Shown here: piece by piece, positions 59,111-64,000 of the stretch
Layout: each line of letters begins with the position of its first letter
How positions within the stretch are numbered: position 1 is the first letter of the stretch
Assembly: GCA_964514235.1 (NCBI GenBank)
Contig: CAZEPV010000006.1
Coordinates: 1 to 64,000 of the forward strand
Length of the DNA: 64,000 nt
Direction: 5' to 3'
From: JAAYRQ01 sp035647235
GTDB taxonomy: Bacteria; Bacillota; Syntrophomonadia; Syntrophomonadales; Syntrophomonadaceae
Program-made: the position numbers and the translations under genes
The notes under the pieces: model-generated
What the model was told of the DNA's origin: nothing
What the model saw: the letters and a program-made list of their open reading frames with translations, nothing else
The model's database searches: none

Positions 59111-60217
59111 TTATGAAATAGAATTAACTAGCAAATTTCTCAAATCCTCTAAATCAGGTTTAGCCAAGTTGTTTTGAATATTGGGAGCCTCATAAGCCGT
59201 ATTTATATATTCCTCAATTTCATCAGTTTCTAATTCGGGTACATAGCCAGATAGTTTTCGCATTACTTCAGTAAAGTTAGCTAAATCGGTAAAACCAGAA
59301 TAAGTTAAAACTTGTTTGCTGCGGGGGTTATTACTATTATTTAAAGTGAAATTCATGAATTCAGGCATTAGCATCCCATTGGCCCTACCGTGGGGTATAT
59401 CCTTATAGTATGTCAAAGGATACCCCATGGTATGGGGTATAGTCGTACCTGTATGAGTAATAACCATGCCAGCTAACATAGAGCCATACAGAAGATTATG
59501 GCGATTTTCATAAGTAAGTTCTTTTTCGTTAGTTAAAAATCTTAGTTCTTCTCCCAAAAGAGCTAAGCCTTCTTGGGCTAGAATATCACTAAAAGGGTTA
59601 GATCTGGAACTTAAATAGCCTTCCATAACATGTGAATAGGCGTCTACCGCTGTATCAATTGTAATTTGTCGGGGTAGCTCTAAAGTATATTTAGGATCTA
59701 AAAATGCTAAATATGGTAAGAGTTTATCCCCCATAATCCTCATTTTGCCACCCATATCGGGATGGGTTATGATGCTATAAGGGGTTACTTCTGAACCAGT
59801 ACCAGCAGTAGTAGGTATGGCTACAATCGGTAGGACTTCAGTAAATTTTAGGGCGAATAAATCTTCATCATCAATATCTTGAACTGCCAAAATTGCTATT
59901 GCTTTAGCGGCATCTAGAGGGGAGCCCCCTCCAATCCCAATAATAAAATCAGCACCTTTTTCTTTAGCAGTTGCAGCACCTCTGCGTACAGTAGTTATCG
60001 AAGGATTAGCTTCTACCTCAGCAAAGACCTCCCAGCCTAGTCCTACACTCTCCAAAGCCCAGATGGTATCGTTAAGCGAGCCATTTCTCCTAGGTGAACC
60101 ACCTTGTCCCGTAACAATTAAAGCCTTACTCCCAAGTTCCTTGAAACTATGGGCATTTTCCCTTAAAACATCTTTCCCGTAAAATATTTTAGTAGATATA
60201 AACCAATGCCAATTCAA
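59111..60217 (-). CDS. Iron-containing alcohol dehydrogenase
   Basis: A 368-aa group III (Fe-dependent) ADH. TTG 60217 is chosen since AAGGAGTG is 6 nt upstream and homologues begin like MNWHWFISTKIFYG. The NAD(P) site is GIGGGSPLDAAKA and the metal-binding region DAYSHVMEGY and HGRANGMLMPEFMNF. It probably reduces an aldehyde to an alcohol or a related oxidation; substrate unknown. It is 61 nt downstream of the pdp gene and may be part of the pdp-deoB transcript, although acetaldehyde from deoxyribose breakdown is only a guess. Confidence 0.9.
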   Translation of the reverse strand: MNWHWFISTKIFYGKDVLRENAHSFKELGSKALIVTGQGGSPRRNGSLNDTIWALESVGLGWEVFAEVEANPSITTVRRGAATAKEKGADFIIGIGGGSPLDAAKAIAILAVQDIDDEDLFALKFTEVLPIVAIPTTAGTGSEVTPYSIITHPDMGGKMRIMGDKLLPYLAFLDPKYTLELPRQITIDTAVDAYSHVMEGYLSSRSNPFSDILAQEGLALLGEELRFLTNEKELTYENRHNLLYGSMLAGMVITHTGTTIPHTMGYPLTYYKDIPHGRANGMLMPEFMNFTLNNSNNPRSKQVLTYSGFTDLANFTEVMRKLSGYVPELETDEIEEYINTAYEAPNIQNNLAKPDLEDLRNLLVNSIS

Positions 60218-60278
60218 TACTATCACTCCTTTTACTAATACTTGTAGTTGCAAAAACTCATCTTTATTTGAAAGACTT

Positions 60279-61580
60279 TTAGGAAATTACTTCATATATA
60301 TTTGCTTGTTTATCTGGCTTTATATGACCAAGAGTAAAAGCTTTTTGGGCTGTCGCTTGGGCAGCTTGGTGATTTTCCTGGTTAGTATGTAAAATACACA
60401 ATGTTTCACCTATTTCAACTGGGCTGCCTACTTTTTTTATCATAGTTACCCCTGCCGCAAAATCAATGGTATCATCTTTAGTTTTACGTCCGGCCCCTAA
60501 AAGCATAGCCGTTAGCCCTATTTCTTCTGCATTTATCGCTTGCAGAAAACCAGCTTGGGAAGCTTTTATTTCTAAGCTGTATTTTGCTTGGGGTAATTTG
60601 TGGGTTTTTTCTATTATTTCCGAATCGCCACCTTGAATTTCAATTAGTTTTTTGAATTTATCAATAGCCTGTCCGTTTTTTAGTAAATCAGATAGTCGCT
60701 GATAGGCATTAGTAAAATCTGTAAAAGCCCCAGCCAAGATAGCCATATAGGCTGCAATAGTTAAGGCTATTTCTGTTTCATCTTCTGCACCCTGGTTTTT
60801 TAGAACCTTGATGGCCTCTTTGACCTCATTAGCATTGCCGACTTCATGACCCAAAGGCTGGTTCATGTTAGTTATTACTGCTATGGTTCGGCGATTAAGA
60901 GATTTACCTATATCCACCATAGTTTGGGCTAGCTTTTGGGCCTCATCCAAAGACTTCATAAAAGCACCAGTACCTACTTTTACATCCAAAACTATAGCAT
61001 CGGCTCCAGAAGCAATTTTTTTGCTCATTATGGAACTGGCAATAAGAGGAATACTATCCACAGTAGCAGTAACATCGCGCAGGGCGTACATCTTTTTATC
61101 TGCTGGAGATAAGTTAGCTGTCTGCCCGACTATAGCCATTTTATGTTTGTTCACATTATTAATAAATTCAGCACTAGATAATTCAGTTCTAAAATTAGGA
61201 ATGGCCTCTAATTTATCTATGGTACCACCAGTATGGCCCAGTCCCCGCCCGCTCATTTTAGCCACCGGAACCCCAACTGCAGCTACCAAAGGTACTACTA
61301 CTAGACTAATTTTATCGCCTACTCCACCCGTTGAATGTTTATCTACCTTTATACCCTTAATGGCAGATAAATCAATAATATCCCCTGTGTTTACCATAGC
61401 AGCAGTTAAATCGGCAGTTTCCTCCCCGGACATACCTTTAAAATATACAGCCATCAAAAATGCAGCCATCTGATAATCAGGGATTTTACCATTAGTATAA
61501 TTATCTATAGCATAATTTATTTCCCCTTGGGAAAGCAGTATACCTTTTTTCTTTTTTTCAATTATATCTACCATCCGCAT
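60279..61580 (-). CDS. pdp: Pyrimidine-nucleoside phosphorylase
   Basis: A 433-aa enzyme splitting uridine, thymidine or deoxyuridine with phosphate. The start ATG 61580 (MRMVDIIEKKKKG) matches the normal N-terminus and has GGAGGTAA upstream; the longer frame is not used. Motifs DKHSTGGVGDKIS (phosphate), ALRDVTATVDSIPLI, SIMSKKIASGADAIVLDVKVG and the C-terminal domain are intact. It lies next to deoB for nucleoside salvage. Confidence 0.95.
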   Translation of the reverse strand: MRMVDIIEKKKKGILLSQGEINYAIDNYTNGKIPDYQMAAFLMAVYFKGMSGEETADLTAAMVNTGDIIDLSAIKGIKVDKHSTGGVGDKISLVVVPLVAAVGVPVAKMSGRGLGHTGGTIDKLEAIPNFRTELSSAEFINNVNKHKMAIVGQTANLSPADKKMYALRDVTATVDSIPLIASSIMSKKIASGADAIVLDVKVGTGAFMKSLDEAQKLAQTMVDIGKSLNRRTIAVITNMNQPLGHEVGNANEVKEAIKVLKNQGAEDETEIALTIAAYMAILAGAFTDFTNAYQRLSDLLKNGQAIDKFKKLIEIQGGDSEIIEKTHKLPQAKYSLEIKASQAGFLQAINAEEIGLTAMLLGAGRKTKDDTIDFAAGVTMIKKVGSPVEIGETLCILHTNQENHQAAQATAQKAFTLGHIKPDKQANIYEVIS

Positions 61581-61689
61581 AAGTAGCCTTACCTCCAAGA
61601 AAGTGTTGCCCAAAGAGTGCATAAAAATCCAATAGGGGTACCCCTGCATTAACCTTCATGTCTTACGTTTTACTTTTAACATCTTACGT

Positions 61690-62865
61690 CTAAGGCCCCA
61701 CATCCCCATAAAAACTCACCCCAGCTAAAGTCTTATCCACTTTTACCCCCAGATGTTCTGCAACTGTTTGGCCCAAATCGGCAAATGTCTCTCTTATACC
61801 CAAATTAACATTTGTTTTTAAACTAGGGCCATAGACTAGTAAGGGCACATATTCCCTAGAATGGTCAGTACCAGGGGTAGTCGGATCACAGCCGTGGTCA
61901 GCAGTTATTATTAGGATATCATCTTCCTCTAAGTTGGCCATAATTTGGGGCAATCTTTCATCAAACTCAGCTAAAGCATTAGCATATCCCACAGGGTTAT
62001 TGCGATGTCCGTATAACTGATCAAAGTCAACCAAGTTAGCAAACAATAGACCTGAAAAATCATTTTGCAGTAGCTTTATTATACGATTAATTCCATCTAA
62101 ATTATTTTCAGTTGGAAAGGATTGGCTCACCCCTCGGCCACCATAGATGTTTTTGATTTTACCCACACCTAGAACTTCTAAATCATTTTCTAATAATATA
62201 TCTAATATGTTTTTAGCTGGCTTTACTGTATAATCTTGGCGATTAGCGGTTCTAACGAAACTTCCTTCTTCACCTACAAATGGGCGGGCAATAACCCGTC
62301 CCACTTCATGCTCTCCAGTTAACATTTCCCGTGCCTTTGCACATATTTGGTATAATTCTTCCAGTGGTATTATTTCCTCATGGGCCGCAATTTGAAATAC
62401 GCTATCAGCTGAGGTATATACGATGGGGTAGCCAGTCTTAATATGCTGGGCCCCCAATTCCTTTATAATCTCTGTTCCTGAAGCGGCTACATTACCTAAT
62501 ATTTTGCGGTTGATAAGCTTTTCATATTGAGTAATTACATCAGTGGGGAAACCATCTGGATAAGTGGGAAATGATTTTTCCAATATAAGTCCCATCATCT
62601 CCCAATGACCAGTTGTCGTATCTTTGCCCACAGATTTCTCATTCATTTTGCCATAATTACCCCTAGCATTAGTTAGGGGTGGGACTCCCTTGATTTCCTC
62701 TATATTGCCTAAGCCCAATTTCTGCATATTAGGAAGCTTTAGCCCTCCTACTGCTAAGGCCGTATTTTTTAAAGTATTAGCACCTTCATCACCATATAAA
62801 TGGCTATCTGGCAGTTCTCCAATTCCGACGCTATCTAAAACTATAACAATAGCCCTTTTGTTCAT
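61690..62865 (-). CDS. deoB: Phosphopentomutase
   Basis: A 391-aa alkaline-phosphatase-superfamily metalloenzyme interconverting (deoxy)ribose 1- and 5-phosphate. VLDSVGIGELPDS holds the first metal ligand; KDTTTGHWEMMG holds the active threonine; ITADHGCDPTTPGTDHSREYVPLL supplies the second metal set. It passes the product of Pdp into central metabolism. A run AAGGCC-type GGGGGCT precedes ATG 62865. It lies 24 nt after xerD and 109 nt before pdp. Confidence 0.96.
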   Translation of the reverse strand: MNKRAIVIVLDSVGIGELPDSHLYGDEGANTLKNTALAVGGLKLPNMQKLGLGNIEEIKGVPPLTNARGNYGKMNEKSVGKDTTTGHWEMMGLILEKSFPTYPDGFPTDVITQYEKLINRKILGNVAASGTEIIKELGAQHIKTGYPIVYTSADSVFQIAAHEEIIPLEELYQICAKAREMLTGEHEVGRVIARPFVGEEGSFVRTANRQDYTVKPAKNILDILLENDLEVLGVGKIKNIYGGRGVSQSFPTENNLDGINRIIKLLQNDFSGLLFANLVDFDQLYGHRNNPVGYANALAEFDERLPQIMANLEEDDILIITADHGCDPTTPGTDHSREYVPLLVYGPSLKTNVNLGIRETFADLGQTVAEHLGVKVDKTLAGVSFYGDVGP

Positions 62866-62889
62866 AATTTAGCCCCCAATTATTTTCTA

Positions 62890-63780
62890 TTAAGCCCTAG
62901 GATGGTATTTTTGATATACTTCTCTTAACCTAGCCCTAGTTAAATGCGTATAAATCTGAGTTGTCGATATATCTACATGTCCTAACATTTCTTGTACTGC
63001 CCTAAGATCAGCGCCATTTTCTAGAATATGAGTGGCAAAAGAATGTCTTAGGGTATGGGGTGTGACCTCCTTTTTTATTTCAGCTTTTTTGGCATAATTA
63101 GTTAGGATTTTATAAAAGCCTTGCCTAGTCATAGGCCTACCATTAGCATTAACAAAAAGACAACGTTCTATGGGATTTTTGACTAAGAGGCTTCTCGCAT
63201 TGGTAATATAACGATTTATCCAGTCTATAGAAGTTTGGTTTACTGGAATAATTCTTTCTTTTTGCCCTTTGCCAAAACACCTTAAAAAGCCTGCAGTGGT
63301 ATTCAATTCCTCCATTCTAATATTTAGGAGTTCCGACACCCGCACCCCAGTCCCATACATCAATTCCAGCATGGCCCTATCCCTAATACCTAATGGTTTT
63401 ATGAGATTAGGTTGATTAAATAGGTGATCTATTTCTTTTATAGTTAGGATTTGGGGAAGTCTCCGTTTGACTCTGGGGGTATCTATATCTTGGGTAGGAT
63501 TATTTGCGACTACCCCCTCAATTATTAAAAATTTGAAAAAGGCCCTTAGGCTAGATAAAATGCGGGCATTGGTGGTGGGAGTAATCCCTATATCTAGCTG
63601 CCAGCCTAGAAAATCAATAATATCATCTTTCGTAATCTCACTAGGTTGGTTAGTTTTAGAGCTTTGGGTTAGGTAATCAAAAAATTTATTTAGATCCCTA
63701 AAATAAGCAACCTGAGTATTTTTAGCTAGTCCTCTTTCATAAGCTAAGTAATCTATGAAGGCGTCTAGGTATAATTTCAT
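62890..63780 (-). CDS. xerD: Tyrosine recombinase XerD
   Basis: A 296-aa site-specific recombinase. The N-terminal SAM-like core-binding domain occupies about 1-95. Catalytic residues R147 (YGTGVRVSELL), K171 (GKGQKERIIPV), H242/R245 (TPHTLRHSFATHIL), H268 (MLGHVDISTTQIYTH) and Y277 are all present. It resolves chromosome dimers with XerC at dif; the length and sequence fit the chromosomal XerD rather than a phage integrase. It is the first of the xerD-deoB-pdp run. Confidence 0.93.
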   Translation of the reverse strand: MKLYLDAFIDYLAYERGLAKNTQVAYFRDLNKFFDYLTQSSKTNQPSEITKDDIIDFLGWQLDIGITPTTNARILSSLRAFFKFLIIEGVVANNPTQDIDTPRVKRRLPQILTIKEIDHLFNQPNLIKPLGIRDRAMLELMYGTGVRVSELLNIRMEELNTTAGFLRCFGKGQKERIIPVNQTSIDWINRYITNARSLLVKNPIERCLFVNANGRPMTRQGFYKILTNYAKKAEIKKEVTPHTLRHSFATHILENGADLRAVQEMLGHVDISTTQIYTHLTRARLREVYQKYHPRA

Positions 63781-63840
63781 AATCTTGCCTTCCTCCTGCT
63801 ATTTTCCTATTAATTTAGACATACTAATATAAATTTCCTG

Positions 63841-63999
63841 CTATTCATTATAAAATTCTTGCAGTTGGAAAACTAAGTAATCCACCACTTCTTCAAATTT
63901 AGTGGTATTCTCTTTTTCTACTCGTAGTGGGTTTCCACTAGGATTTTCATCTTGAAACCAGGTGTTTAAAACTGGAATTTCTTCATAAAATGTTCCTGC
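63841..63999 (-). CDS. Partial gene at the window edge, C-terminal 52 residues
   Basis: Minus-strand open frame entering from beyond base 64000 and ending at TAG 63841. The visible part contains FYEEIPVLNTWFQDENPSGNP and FEEVVDYLVFQLQEFYNE, the latter acidic and helical. I do not recognise it. It is about 60 nt upstream of xerD and probably the preceding gene in the same transcript. Confidence 0.5.
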   Translation of the reverse strand, partial: AGTFYEEIPVLNTWFQDENPSGNPLRVEKENTTKFEEVVDYLVFQLQEFYNE

Positions 64000-64000
64000 T

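Noticed and set aside
60865..61473. 202-aa plus-strand ORF within pdp
   Set aside because: Antisense to a clear pyrimidine-nucleoside phosphorylase gene; a long antisense frame from codon use, not a gene.
62890..63780. XerD as a phage or integron integrase marking a mobile element
   Set aside because: The sequence, length and placement next to deoB-pdp fit the chromosomal recombinase; no attachment repeats or phage genes were noticed.

Overview
The window looks like chromosomal DNA of a low-GC, endospore-forming anaerobic Firmicute. Supporting signs are a complete dacF-spoIIAA-spoIIAB-sigF cluster with a sigma-H-like promoter, a spoVAC/AD/AE/AF operon, ytxC and pdaB-like genes, a T-box in front of pheST, and AddAB recombination genes. 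Strict anaerobic metabolism is suggested by MinD-type ATPases with ferredoxin domains, NifX-like proteins, benzoyl/2-hydroxyacyl-CoA dehydratase activase homologues and a butyrate/4-hydroxybutyrate-type CoA-transferase. A relative of the Syntrophomonadaceae or Peptococcaceae would fit, but I infer this from gene content only. No insertion sequence, prophage, rRNA or CRISPR array was seen.

Layout. 1-7.4 kb (minus): pheST with a Phe-specific T-box and a YqzL-like microprotein, a SpoU methyltransferase, infC-rpmI-rplT behind an attenuator leader (infC apparently starts at ATC), and a secreted HExxH/stalk-domain protein. 7.6-12.6 kb (minus): a membrane-bound LuxR-type regulator, thrS, a DUF445 protein and ytxC. 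12.8-13.9 kb (plus): tRNA-Val and a PdaB-like deacetylase. 13.9-21.6 kb (minus): rmuC, addA, addB. 21.9-26.9 kb: small unknown genes, a metallo-hydrolase, and a WYL regulator divergent from a uracil-DNA-glycosylase-like gene. 27.2-30.1 kb: a CoA-transferase gene broken by an in-frame TAA, and a DHA2 drug exporter.

30.4-38.7 kb (minus): a PAS-GGDEF-HD-GYP protein, a chemoreceptor, HU with a basic tail, a second HD-GYP protein, trmK and the Nif3 family gene, and a frameshifted membrane-anchored protein. 38.8-42.1 kb (minus): an Mrp/NifX cluster with a DUF134 regulator and a Gly/Arg-rich protein, behind a promoter embedded in a perfect 17-bp inverted repeat. 42.3-46.7 kb: TrpB2, then divergently a TPP riboswitch and a thiamine-precursor ABC transporter operon. 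46.7-52 kb (minus): a class A PBP with an acidic tail and three acyl-CoA dehydratase activase-related genes. 52-58.5 kb (minus): sporulation genes spoVAF/AE/AD/AC, dodecin, sigF, spoIIAB, spoIIAA, dacF. 58.7-64 kb (minus): a small unknown protein, an iron alcohol dehydrogenase, the pdp-deoB nucleoside catabolism pair, xerD and a truncated gene at the edge.

Points most worth attention: the 17-bp inverted repeat controlling the Mrp/NifX cluster, a four-cysteine set in the AddA nuclease domain as well as in AddB, PheT without its OB-fold domain, the nonsense-interrupted CoA-transferase, palindromes between the WYL regulator and the glycosylase, and the activase genes read directly from the end of the spoVA operon.
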